Both the position numbers and the translations under genes were made by a program. The notes under the pieces were generated by a model. The model made no database searches. It was given only the letters and a program-made list of their open reading frames with translations, and was not told the origin of the DNA. From Gliomastix tumulicola (Eukaryota > Ascomycota > Sordariomycetes > Hypocreales > Bionectriaceae), in the NCBI GenBank assembly GCA_001599755.1, contig BCHX01000004.1, positions 1,426,001 to 1,490,000 on the forward strand: 64,000 nucleotides of DNA, written 5' to 3'. This document shows, piece after piece, positions 44,229-54,552 of the stretch (within the stretch, counting starts at the first letter, position 1; each line of letters opens with the position of its first letter).

Positions 44229-45566
44229 ATGCCACCAGCAATCAACCCTGTCCCGTCCTTCTCGGACCTGCCCATTGGCAAGGATGATCCCCCACACTCT
44301 GCCTGGGGTCTCTGGGGAGACGGCGGCCAGGACCACAGTCTCGGCGCGCTGAACTACTTGACGGATGAGCTGGTCCTCCGCGCCATCAAGGAGGAGGTCA
44401 AGACGGGCGAGCGAGTTGGTCTGAAGTATGTGGCCGGAAAGCAGTCTTCCTCATTCTCTCTCACTGAAGAAGCACAAGGCCCTGCCTCATCCCATACGCC
44501 TGGCTGACAATCTGTGTGCCAACATGACAGCCTCCCCTTGGACCTGATCGACCCGCCTCTGCTTGGCCGTGTGGGATTTGAGCAGAAGGTTATTGACAAG
44601 AACCCGCGGGTCATCAATGATGATGTGGTCAGTGCTCCTCTCTCGTTGATACTGAAAACCTGGGCTTGAACCTGGTACTGATTCTGGCCACTCGCAGATC
44701 ACTTTCAATACCCAAGGGAGCTCGCAATGGGACAGTCTCCGACACTTTGCCTACCAAAAGGACAAGAAGTTCTACAACGGGTATCTCAAACCCCCTACCA
44801 GGAAGACTGGACCATCCAAGTTGCAGTCCCCCCGCTGACCATGTCTCCAGCACCACACAAGAACAGATTCACTCCGCAGCGCGCACTCACCACAACGACC
44901 TCCAGCCATGGACAGCCCGCAACATCGCCGGCCGCGGCGTCCTCATAGACTACGCCTCCTACGCGCAGAGCCAGGGTCTCTCCTTCGAGGCCTTCGACCA
45001 GCATCCCATCTCCGTCGCGGACGTCGAGGCCATCGCCAAGCAGCAGAACCTCGAGCTCCGCGTCGGGGACGTGCTCTTCGTCAGGACGGGCTACGTCGCC
45101 GCGTACAAGGCCGCCGACGCGGAGCGGCGCAAGCTGGCGTCGGAGAGCAGGTGGGTTGGGCTCGGGCAGGGGCGGGAGACAGCCGAGTGGCTCTGGTCGA
45201 AGCAGTTTGCGGCCGTGGCGGCTGATTGTCCCGGGTTTGAGACGATTCGTAAGTTAACTACCTACGCTCTCCGGGCTTGCACCAACAGAACAGGCCCTTT
45301 GCTCTTCTCTTCTCTTCTCCAAGTTCCGTATCAACTCATCGAGCCGTCCGTGGCTAATCAAAGAAATAGCCCCTGTTGACCATGACTGGTTCCTTCACCC
45401 TATCATCTTGTCGGGCTGGGGCACTCCGATTGGAGAGTTGTTTGATCTGGAGGCATTGGCTGAGCTGTGCAAGAAGAACAAGCAGTGGTCCTTCTTCTTT
45501 ACGTCCTCGCCATTGAACTATGCTGGTGCTGTAGCTTCGCCGCCAAATGCCACGGCTATCTTGTAG
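44229..45566 (+). CDS. cyclase-family (PF04199-type) hydrolase
   Basis: Five exons (44229-44425, 44531-44627, 44698-44780, 44851-45248, 45370-45566) give 323 aa. Joining them restores GERVGLNLPLDLIDPP, INDDVITFNTQGSSQWDSLRHF and FYNGTTQEQIHSAARTHH. This is the fungal branch of the cyclase/kynurenine-formamidase-like fold. In bacterial members a HxGTHxDxxxH motif binds metal; here the equivalent GSSQWDSLRHF keeps the Asp and last His but lacks the first two His, as I recall for this fungal subgroup. RGVLIDYASYA and GDVLFVRTGY are conserved; the last exon contains HPIILSGWGTPIGELFDLE. The likely role is hydrolysis or lyase chemistry on a cyclic amide, ester or lactone. It is divergent from the EthD-like gene. 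Confidence 0.86.
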
Positions 45567-45882
45567 GAGCTTGTATAGTTCCATATGAATACAGATCATT
45601 GCACGTATACTCATTTACACATCATACCTCGTTGCGCGAGGAAGGAGTCCAAGGTACAATATCTAACATTCCTTGTGATCTCAATACAGCTCAACGTTAA
45701 TTTAGCGTTCTCACATCGCCATTGACATTGGCTGAACCCATCTGCCTGGACCTTCTCGCATAAGATGTTTCAGATTGATCGCCCTAATCACTTGTATGGG
45801 CGACTCATTTAGGAGATGTACATGTGGCAGCTATATTGAGACTCGTTTCAACGAGCATGAAATTCATATTCACCCAATATAT
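45567..45882. other. short convergent intergenic region
   Basis: 3' space between the cyclase-family gene (plus) and the ABM-like gene (minus). No gene is seen. Confidence 0.4.
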
Positions 45883-46722
45883 CTATCGGTCCAAGAATCC
45901 GATGCCAGACTCGACCCAAGTCGTCGTTACTTCAGCTTTGGTACGGCCCGAGGCAGCCTTCCAAGCTTCCCCTTCTGCTTGGGCGAACGCGTCATAGTCC
46001 TCCTTGCTGTCAAATCTCGACACTATAACAATATCCTCACCGTCTGCAGAATCCGCTCTATCAAGGACCCAAAAGCTTTTAACTCTGTCCGAGCTCTGCG
46101 CTCGCCCAGCCATCTCCCCAAGAATCTCGAGGAGCTTCGACTGTCCCCCTTCGGCGGGCGAAAGCTCTTGTACCACAAAATACTGCTTCTCGCCCTTCCG
46201 GTCACCCATGAAATTCACCGGAGAGCGCGTCATGAACCCGACGCCAGTGGGCTTCCAGAAGCGCAGGTCGGGGTATTCAGTGAACAGCTTCTCTGAGGCG
46301 ACGGCGGCGCGGAATGCCTGGTAGTCCGCTCCGGCGCGGTGAGTCTGCTGATTGGCCTCCGGAGTTTCATAACTGGAAGAGAGAAAAAAGGATGTGAGAA
46401 CAAGAACAGTACGCAGAAGGACTCGATCCCTGGCGCAGATGCAGAGGAGGCTTACAGTTCTATTCCACGAAGCCAGTGGTGAGGGACAGCGTCGCTGTCC
46501 TGGGCGTTGCGGAGCCAGGCGTAGGCATGGCATTGAGGCTCGTTTTCACGAGTGAAGGCGCCCACTTTCGACAACAGTTCTAGGATCTATTCAGAGGCAC
46601 AGAGATCAAAAAGTCCAGGCTGTCAGTTCAAGAAACGCCGGGGTTCATGGGGACTGGGAAGTACTGACACGTTCTGTCTTGTCTGGTGACGGAATGTCGC
46701 ACAGCGGTAGAATGACATACAT
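45883..46722 (-). CDS. two-domain ABM-like alpha/beta-barrel protein
   Basis: Three exons (46669-46722, 46456-46586, 45883-46372) encode 224 aa. The N-terminal half is an antibiotic-biosynthesis-monooxygenase-like ferredoxin fold: MYVILPLCDIPSPDK, LLSKVGAFTRENEPQCHAYAW, WLRGIELYETPEANQQTHR. The C-terminal half repeats the pattern (KQYFVVQELSPAEGGQSKLL, VKSFWVLDRADS, IVIVSRFDSKEDYDAF). Small proteins of this fold are common helpers in aromatic and polyketide pathways (quinone-forming oxygenases, cyclases) or in heme/metabolite handling. The first exon is only 18 codons; its start is fixed by the beta-strand MYVILPL. It is divergent from the CMD-like gene across 410 bp containing a CGGACATC element. 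Confidence 0.75.
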
Positions 46723-47132
46723 GGTGGCTGGCTGGCTCAAAGCTGTGTCGGACTGTCTGTGCTCCTTGGTTCCTGAATCTCCAAAAGACGAACGGGCCTG
46801 TCTGCTTCTACACTTCTCGCATGCAACACCCCGCATTATGAATGTCTACATCATGAGGACCGGGTTACCGTTCTCCAAGTCCTACCCCGCATGTATCGTT
46901 AGAAAGCCCAGCAGGCGGCCGAAGACGCTAAACCTGCCGGCCGGACATCAGAGTCCAAGCCTACCCACCCACTATTAGAAGAGCGACTAACTCAGCATCA
47001 TACCCCAGCAAGGCCAAGGTGATGGATGTGTCCTGTCACATATATACTGAGGTCAAATCAAGCTGGGCCAAATAGTGTGCCCGGAGTCCCATACTCAGCT
47101 ACTCAGCATACATCCCAGTTCCAACAACCGAG
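46723..47132. promoter_or_regulatory. divergent promoter with CGGACATC
   Basis: CGGACATC lies at 46942-46949 within GCCGGCCGGACATC. It serves the ABM-like gene (minus) and the CMD-like gene (plus). See the related elements at 40126, 43978, 43998 and 49315. Confidence 0.5.
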
Positions 47133-47903
47133 ATGGCTCCGCCGACGCCCACCCTCCCCGACTCCTTCTTCTCTCCTGTCCTCGCACTCCAGGACAACGA
47201 TGTCAAGATCCGCTGGTACATGTGTGTAGTCATCAACCTCTCATCTCTCAACTACGCCGATGTGATCCCACAAGTATACAACCACCTTGACGCCCACCTG
47301 CTCTCCCCGCTCTCCCACGAGGACCGGTTCACAGCCGTGCAGAAGATCCGAGAAGGCCTCACCAAGACCATCGGAATTGCCGGAGCGGCCAGGACTGGCA
47401 ATGGTCTGCGCATGTTCGCTGACTGCACGCCTGAGGAGCTGATGCTCAAGGATGCGCCGAGAAAACGAGAGTCTGAGGAGACGGCCATCAAGCGGGGGAA
47501 CGAGTTCTTCAACAGGGTGTACGATAGGAATCCGACGTTTGACAGAAATGACACGGAGAGGGCGAGCCCTGACTATATGTTCATTATCAAAGGTAAGGCA
47601 TCTACGAAAAAAGGAAGTCTCTCGTACACGTTTCGTCTGCTGACCATGCTAGATATCATCTACGGGCGAGTCTTTTCATACGACTACTTCATTGACGACA
47701 TGACGTCCTCGTACGCCATGGTGTCTGCTCTGTACGGCATGAACAGCCCAGGCCAGCTGCGCAACCACATGATTGGGATGCTCCTGAACGGCGAGAGCAG
47801 AGAAAACCTGAAGACACTTCAGGAGCTCCTGCTGGGACTGGCGGACATTCTGGGCGTCACGTTTCGATACCACCCAATCCCGATCCCGACAATTCCAACC
47901 TAG
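47133..47903 (+). CDS. CMD/AhpD-like protein
   Basis: Two exons, 47133-47592 and 47653-47903, give 236 aa. The 60-nt intron keeps the reading frame open, so an unspliced 256-aa form is also possible, but removal restores DYMFIIKDIIYGRVFSYDYF and leaves good GT-AG sites. The sequence HEDRFTAVQKIREGLTKTIGIAGAARTGNGLRM and the C-terminal helices resemble fungal carboxymuconolactone decarboxylase-like (CMD/AhpD fold) proteins. The CxxC of peroxidase-type AhpD is not seen, so a decarboxylase, lactonase or non-redox role is more likely. Its stop codon is 76 bp from that of the convergent esterase gene. Confidence 0.78.
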   Translation: MAPPTPTLPDSFFSPVLALQDNDVKIRWYMCVVINLSSLNYADVIPQVYNHLDAHLLSPLSHEDRFTAVQKIREGLTKTIGIAGAARTGNGLRMFADCTPEELMLKDAPRKRESEETAIKRGNEFFNRVYDRNPTFDRNDTERASPDYMFIIKGKASTKKGSLSYTFRLLTMLDIIYGRVFSYDYFIDDMTSSYAMVSALYGMNSPGQLRNHMIGMLLNGESRENLKTLQELLLGLADILGVTFRYHPIPIPTIPT

Positions 47904-47979
47904 GATATACAGTTCAGAGGTCTAGATAGATCGTTCAATATTAGAGAGCATTCAAGAAAAAGCTACCGGTGGCATTCAT

Positions 47980-49158
47980 CTACTCGTATTCCAACCATTC
48001 CGATGTCGCACGCGCGTCATGCGCTGCTTCTCCTCCTTCCAAGACCCAGCTGATCAGTTCCAGCGTCTTGTCGTCAGAGAGCTTTGCGGCCGGCAGGTCA
48101 GCCCACCGCCGGAAGCCGTGAGGAAGTCCTTTGAAAATGTGAACCTGTGTATCCGTCCTAGAATTTGTGTAAGCTGCCTAAAACCTGACCATAGACACTG
48201 ATTCGATCGTGGCATGGTGTACTCACCCGACTGATTTCAATTTATCAGCAAACATCAAGCCGTCGTCTCGCAGGGGATCCATGCCAGCAATCACAAAGCC
48301 AGTTCTCGGCCATCCCTCCAGCTCGGACTCGGGCATGAGACCGGGATTCATCCGCGTATCAGTCGCGTCGGGAGCAGCCATAAGGTCACTAAAGAGCTTG
48401 AATCGCGGCTGGGGAATGACAGGTGCATCGCGGCACTGGATTCTTGCGCATTTCTCTGGCGACGCAAAGAGCTCCACGGGGAAGTTGTCGTGGTGAATCA
48501 GCCATGGGATCGAGAAGACCACGCCAGTCACCAACCGTTCGTGCTGAGGTGACGTCCGGGCGAGCTGCATGTCATGACGGACCAGCTCGGCCGCAAGTAG
48601 TGCTCCGGCTGAGAGTCCGAGGACCGCCAGCCCGCGATCGGGGGAAATTCCCAGCTGAGCGGTGTTCGCGCGGAGATAGCGGACGACATCAGCAGCGTCG
48701 TCATGGGCGGCAGGGAATGGATGCTCCGGGGTGTGGCTGTAGATGACGCTGAGCACCGTGATGCCGAGCTGGAGGGAGATCTCAGCACACAGATAATCGT
48801 CAGACGTCTCCGATCCAAACAGGAAGCCTCCGCCGTGGAAGTAGACCAGGGTCTTCTGGCTCTTGATCTCGTCGCGTGCCGTGGGCGAATACTGCCGAAC
48901 GGGGATCTCTCGGCCGTGTCTCGACGGTGCAAAGGTGGTCGATATCGTGATCTTGTCTCGCATGCCAGACTGGTCGAGGAGCCTTGCTGTAGCTGCATCT
49001 CTGAGACTGTTTACCGACTGCCGCAATGCGCCAGCCTGAGCAATGTCATTCCCGCTGAGCCCGTCCTCGCCGGCAGCGGCGTTTATAGCCAGGTAATCGA
49101 GCCATTGCTTGGTCGGTGTTCCGTAGCGAGAGAAGTCCATGGGCGTCGACTGTGACAT
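47980..49158 (-). CDS. alpha/beta hydrolase, HSL-type esterase
   Basis: Two exons, 48227-49158 and 47980-48157, give 369 aa. Hallmarks in order: oxyanion-hole motif VYFHGGGFLFGSE, nucleophile elbow AVLGLSAGALLAAE (Ser), acid Asp in VIAGMDPLRDDGLMFADKL and catalytic His in KGLPHGFRRWADLP, which is supplied by exon 2. This is the hormone-sensitive-lipase branch, acting on short esters or lactones; in a BVMO-containing cluster it is a good candidate to cleave the ester or lactone formed. No signal peptide. An in-frame upstream ATG at 49221 would add 21 residues. The upstream region has CGGACATC at 49315-49322. Confidence 0.9.
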
Positions 49159-49514
49159 TTTTCTTCGGGCGTGATTGCCAAAATGTGTTTCCAGGAGGAT
49201 TTTACCAAGACATGTGAACATGACTTGACTTTCAGACCGCAGAGCGAGCGCTGCTATAATATAGGCAAGTATTTGCAGTGCATTAAACCCGGCAACCGGC
49301 TACATCGGCGTGATCGGACATCGAAAGCCGGGCTTCAGTCAGCGGCGCGCGCGTCTACAATTGCATGTTCCGAAATTCAAGGCAATTATTGCATTTGAAG
49401 AGGCGACAGTCTGCGTGAATCCTTTACCAAGTTCCCTCCCATCCTAACACCGGTACCCCAAATATATCTGCCAATACCCGGCCCGCCCGCCACGGGCAAC
49501 AAGCACCCGACTGT
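49159..49514. promoter_or_regulatory. esterase upstream region with CGGACATC
   Basis: The 356-bp space between the esterase start (minus) and the MFS stop (minus) contains TCGGACATCG, with core CGGACATC at 49315-49322, matching the other cluster promoters. No gene is seen. Confidence 0.45.
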
Positions 49515-51464
49515 CTAGTACATGTATCGCCAGGTGATGGCCTTGTCTCCCTGGAAGGACAGCTCCGCCTCGGTGTACTGCGCCCGTCTGCCGGCCAGCA
49601 TCGCCTCCTCCCTCTTCTTGTTGATGGCGCGGTAGGCGATGATCAACACGACGGTGGCGATGATGCCCCCGATCACGAAGCCCAGCGACAGCGAGTGTCC
49701 CAGGATGTACCGCGGACTGTCCTTCCGGCGGTAGAAGTTGGCGGCCATGGCGCCGCCCAGATTACCGGCGGAGATCTGGATCGCCATGCCGACGCTGCGC
49801 TTGTAGCTGCCGCCCAGGTTGTTGGCCAGCCAGGTGATCATGCCGGGCGTCGCGGGGAACATGCCGCACGCCGCGAGGACGAGACCGGCATACACGACCG
49901 AGTTGTCTGCCGAGCCGACGCACCTGAGAGAATGTAAGCTAGGTGAGTGAAGAGGAGGGGGGCAAGAAGAAGAAGAAGAAGAAGAAGAAGAAGAAGAAGA
50001 AGAAGAGGTACATACATGGCGAAGCCGAGGAGCGTGAGGAACAGACACCCGAGAACAAACGGGCTGCGGCGTCCGAATCGGTCAGACACAAGGGAGACGA
50101 GGATGGCAATGACCGAGGCCGCCGCGTAGATCGGGATCGTCATCAGCTGCGCCCGCGACCGGTTGTAGCCCATGTCCTTGATGATGCCCGGCAGCGACAG
50201 ACTCATCCCGAAGACAGGGCATCCGACCTAAAGCACAGCACTGTCAGTCATCTCATTTCCATTCCCCCATTCCCATCAACAAAGGACATGTATCAAGTCG
50301 CCAACTTACGCCCCAGTAGACAATGATGAACACGTAGACCTGCCAGTCCGTAAACGCCTGCCGGACATACGCCCAGTTGAACTCCTCCGCCTCCTCGACC
50401 CTCGCGCCGACATCCTCGCTCGTGGCGTTGCGCATCCCGCCCTGGTACTTGAGCCGGTAGAGCACAAACTCCTGCTCCTCCTCGGTGAGGAAGCTCGCGT
50501 TGTGCGGCGCGTCGTACACGGCCCAGAAGGCGACGACGGCGACGACGACGGTCGCCATGCCCTCGATGATGAAGATCCAGCGCCAGCCCTCGAGCCCGCC
50601 GACGCCGTCCATCTTGGCGATGCCGAAGGCGAGGAGGCCGCTGAAGGCGCCGGCCGTGGACGCGGCGGAGAAGAAGAGGGCCTGGCGGAACTGGAGCTCG
50701 CTGCGGCAGTACCAGAGGGTGAGGTAGTACTGAGAGGATAGGTTCGATTCGTTTAGTGACAAAGAGCTTTTTTTTTTTTTTTTTTTTGGTGGTGGCTAAT
50801 CGAAACCCGTGAGATGATGATGACTTACTGAGACGCCAGGGAATAGTCCAGCCTCTGCCATCCCCAGGAACAGCCGAGCGATGAGGAGGCCGGTGTAGTT
50901 GTGCACGAGGCCCGTCAGGGTCATGACGATCCCCCACGCCACCATGATGCTGGGGAGCCAGCGGCTGGGGCGCAGCTTCTTGAGGACCATGTTGCTGGGA
51001 ATCTCGAAGGCGGAGTAGGTGAAGTAGAAGACGGTCAGGCACCAGTTGTACTGGTCTAGCGTGAGCTTCAGGTCGACCGAGAGGCCCTCGATGTTGGCGT
51101 TTCCGATAGTTCCGCCTAGGACGAGCAGTGTCAGTAACAATCATTGAATCATCATCATCACCACATGATCCCTGTAGTCTAACTAGAGCATGCTGCTGCT
51201 GCAAAACCACCATCGTGAACACACGGAAAAACATCACTCACGGTCCAAGAAAGAAAACAGATACAAGATGGTAAGCACAGGAATGATATGCCAGTCCATC
51301 TTGCGCAGAATCTTCTTCTCGTCCAGGTGCGCAAAGGCGCTCAGCGTGACGGCATTCTCAGCATCGGTGCTCTGAATGTCGGCGGCGCCATTCTTCGCCA
51401 TAGACTCCTCCAGCTCCTTGATCTCAGCCTTGTCCAAGTTGGCTGGCTCTTGACCGGTGGACAT
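49515..51464 (-). CDS. MFS transporter, Dal5-like
   Basis: Five exons (51242-51464, 50829-51115, 50310-50729, 50016-50227, 49515-49923) encode 516 aa. Splicing restores LYLFSFLDRGTIGNANIEGL, GLFPGVSYYLTLWYCRSE, YWGVGCPVFGMSLSLPGII and LLGFAMCVGSADNSVVY. The ACS-family pattern is seen: FEIPSNMVLKKLRPSRW, ARLFLGMAEAGLFPGV, WRWIFIIEGMATVVVAVVAFW, with about 12 hydrophobic spans. It should import (or export) a small organic acid-like substrate of the cluster across the plasma membrane. Intron 2 contains a poly-T tract and intron 4 a GAA repeat. It is divergent from the CoA ligase across 838 bp, where I find only partial matches to CGGAYATC. Confidence 0.9.
49964..50008. repeat. (GAA)n microsatellite in MFS intron 4
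   Basis: About fifteen GAA units on the plus strand (TTC on the transcribed sense strand) lie between the donor at 50015 and the acceptor at 49924 of the MFS gene, forming a long pyrimidine tract in the intron. Confidence 0.85.
50767..50787. repeat. poly-T tract in MFS intron 2
   Basis: A run of about twenty T on the plus strand (poly-A in the sense strand) lies within intron 2 of the MFS gene (50730-50828). Confidence 0.8.
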
Positions 51465-52302
51465 GGCAGGCGTCCTTGAGGTGCTGATCTGGCGTGAAGT
51501 TGTTGACTGTGTAGGGAAAAGTGTCAAGGTTCTTGCAGGAAGAAGATGGGAAAACTTCTTGAGCATTTCAAATCGATTCATCTTGGAGCCAGGGGCCTTG
51601 TTTTTACGTTGACTCTCGGTCTAGATCTTGGAGAGAGAGAGAGAGAGCATCAGCCGAGCGCAAAGAGGCTTGCTGCGTATAGACCGCCCGCCCCCAGCCC
51701 ACTGAACCAAGTTCATGCAAAGTCCGTCCAGGCGGTTAGTCTGCTTTCTCGTCGGGCCCCCCCGCGGGATTCGGATATAATCTGGGGTACATCTGGGGGA
51801 GTTTGATCCGGGGTATGTATGTACCCCTCACTCATGGCCAGGAGTCATGCTTGTTTCTGGCTGGCCTGGACACACAAAGTGAACCGGCGTCCCAAGCATG
51901 CCCAGTAGTTCGGGGCCGCAGCGAGCGTCGGGTGCCTGCTAATTCCGTGTCCGGGTCTAGCCAGATGGCCGGACAAACGATGCCGTTGTAAGGCCTGTTG
52001 TGCCGTTCCGCTAATCCCAGCAAATGCCCAGACTACGACTCGGTTATAGCGCCTATGCCCTGAGGATCCGACCTCGTTACAGGCTCCGGCCTACTGGCTT
52101 CCCTCCAGTCGGATCCGAGATACCACCACCTACATCGTGGGACGAAATAGCCAGGGCTCCTCGGTTTGTATCACAGATCGGGGGCTACGCACGTAAGGGC
52201 CATAGCGATAACGCAGCTTGTCTCTACTATAGATATCAGTACTCACCGTAGCAACTCGCCCTTTGGCTAGAGCTCGTGTCAAGAATAGCTATCTCATCCA
52301 TC
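51465..52302. promoter_or_regulatory. divergent promoter MFS / CoA ligase
   Basis: The 838-bp divergent region carries a short GA repeat (51631-51647) in the MFS leader. Partial matches to the cluster motif occur (CGGATATAA near 51772, GGCCGGACAAAC near 51967), but there is no full CGGAYATC. No gene is seen. Confidence 0.4.
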
Positions 52303-54034
52303 ATGGTCTTTCATCCGCCGGCGTGGGTGCCGCCGCTCCCTGGTCAGCCACGAAATTCTGCTCTCTGCAAAGTCATCGAACCTCAGATCTGACTAACTGA
52401 TCTTCCGCAGAGCTGCCCGACTCAATCACCATCGAGGAGTTCATGAGGAACGAGAAATACGGACGTCATGAGCTGACATCGTCTCGGAATCCGTACACCT
52501 GCGGACTGACAGGGAAGACGTACACTGCTGTCCAGGCACTCGATCGTGTTGATTACTTGGCGAGAGCGCTCGGGAAAAGACTGCATTTTGAGCATAGCGA
52601 CGGCTCGGAATGGGACAGAGTCGTGTGTCTCTATTCTTTCAACACAGTCAGTGTCATTTCCTCCCGGTTAAATAAATGTACGCAGTATTGGCTTGGGCAT
52701 GCGTCTAATGGGACTCACCAGATCGACTACATCTCAGCCGCTCACGCAATACACCGGTTGAACGGCATAGTCACGCCCGCCAGCGCCGCTTACTGTGCAT
52801 CCGAGCTCGAGCATCAGCTTCGCTCATCTGGTGCCCGAGCCATCTTCACCTGCGCACCATTATTATCCACAGCGCTTGAGGCAACGAGGGCCGTCGGCAT
52901 TGCAAATGAAGCCGTCTTCCTACTTCCCATGCCCGGCCATGGCGACAGCTTGCCATTCACGACTGTCGACCAGCTCATCACGGAGGGAGAAAGTCTTCCT
53001 GCACTCCCGCCGCTGAACTGGGTCAAGGGCCAGGGAGCACGCCAAGTGGCCTATCTCTGCTACTCGAGCGGCACTTCAGGTCTTCCCGTAGGTTCTGCTG
53101 CTCTCTACTTCATACGTCAGATCAGAACGAGGCATGTAACACTAACCACCATGCATTTCCCGCCCAACAGAAAGGAGTCAAGCTCTCCCACCTCAACATG
53201 ATAGCCAACATCCTCCAAACCACCACCTTCGACCGCACCGCCCGCCAGGCGCTCAACGTCACCACCCTCGTCGCCCTCGGCCTCCTGCCCCTCAGCCACA
53301 TCTACGGCCTCACGCTCGTCGCCCTCCTGAGCCAGTACCGCGGCGACGAGGTCATCATCCTCCCGCGCTTCGAGCTCGGCTCGTTCCTGTCCGCCGTCGA
53401 GCGCTTCCGCATCGAGCAGCTGAGCATCGTGCCGCCGATCCTCGTGCAGATGGCGGCGAACCGGGAGGCGTGCGACCGGGCGGACCTGAGCAGCGTGCGG
53501 TTCGTGGGGAGCGGCGCTGCGCCTTTGGGCGGGGAGCTGCTGGGTCTGCTGGCGGGGAGATATCCTCATATGCATATTGTGCAGTGTTATGGTGAGTTAC
53601 ACACGTACACTCCTCTCAAGTGACACTCCTCCGATGCCAGTTCAGTTGAGCCCGCGAAAGAAATACTGATTATCTCGAATCCCCGAAAGGTCTGACTGAG
53701 GCATCGCCGCTTGTCCTGAGAACAAGTGAACTGGACGCCTTCGTCGGCACGTCTGGCTCTTTGCTTCCAGGGACCAAAGCCAAGATCATCGACGCCGATG
53801 GCAACGAGGTCACCGACTACGAGACCCGCGGCGAGCTCCTGGTGCAGTCGCCCTCCGTGGTCCTCGGCTATCTCAACAGTGAGAAGGCGAGCGCCGAGAC
53901 ATTCGTGTGGCATGACGACGGACGGTGGCTCAAGACTGGCGACGAGGTGCTTGTCCGGGAATCCCCCCATGGCCATGAGCACATCGCAGTCGTCGACCGC
54001 ATCAAGGAGCTTATCAAGGTCAAGGTAAGACTGC

Positions 54035-54076
<42 letters not shown>

Positions 54077-54441
54077 GGCCATGTTATACTAACAGGGCTT
54101 CCCCCCAGGGCCATCAAGTCGCTCCGGCTGAGCTGGAGGCCCATCTTCTCGCCCACCGCTTCGTCTCGGACTGCGCCGTCATCTCCGTCCCCGACGAGAG
54201 GGCTGGAGAGCTACCAAAGGCCTTCGTGGTCCAGAGCAAAGAAGCATCCGGCAGCCCAGATGCCGAGATCATGGCGGCAATCCGCAAGCATGTGGAGGAG
54301 CACAAGGCCAGGCACAAGTGGTTGAATGGCGGCATCGAGTTCATCGACGTGGTTCCAAAGAGCCCCAGCGGGAAGATCCTGCGACGGACGCTTCGTGAGA
54401 AGGAAAGGCAGAGCCGAAAGGGAATTGAGGCAAAGTTGTAG
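52303..54441 (+). CDS. acyl-CoA synthetase / 4-coumarate-CoA-ligase-like, PTS1
   Basis: Six exons (52303-52342, 52411-52646, 52722-53087, 53171-53591, 53690-54024, 54109-54441) encode 576 aa. Motifs in order: AMP-binding P-loop AYLCYSSGTSGLPKGVKLSH (completed by splicing), LPLSHIYGLT, VQCYGLTEASP, RGELLVQSPSVVLGYLN, RWLKTGDEVLV, DRIKELIKVKGHQVAPAELEA and the C-terminal catalytic Lys in PKSPSGKILRR. It should activate a carboxylic acid to its CoA thioester via an acyl-adenylate. The protein ends in Ala-Lys-Leu, a type-1 peroxisomal targeting signal, pointing to peroxisomal beta-oxidation of the product. Intron 2 (75 nt) is in frame and open; intron 5 contains a CA repeat. The gene ends 111 bp from the convergent HET gene. 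Confidence 0.92.
54040..54073. repeat. (CA)n microsatellite in CoA-ligase intron 5
   Basis: About sixteen CA units lie between the donor at 54025 and the acceptor at 54108 of the acyl-CoA ligase gene. Confidence 0.85.
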
Positions 54442-54552
54442 TCAAATGCAGATAGAACTGATTCATAGCGTCTTGATATCCCTCGACTCTAGGACAGATA
54501 GATGTACCGAAAATTAAGCAGTTGGGACGGACGGAATTCCCAATTGATGGCT

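Noticed and set aside
37770..54441. Polyketide or non-ribosomal peptide biosynthetic cluster
   Set aside because: No KS, AT, ACP, condensation, thiolation or terpene cyclase domain exists in the interval; the only adenylating enzyme is a stand-alone CoA ligase with a PTS1.
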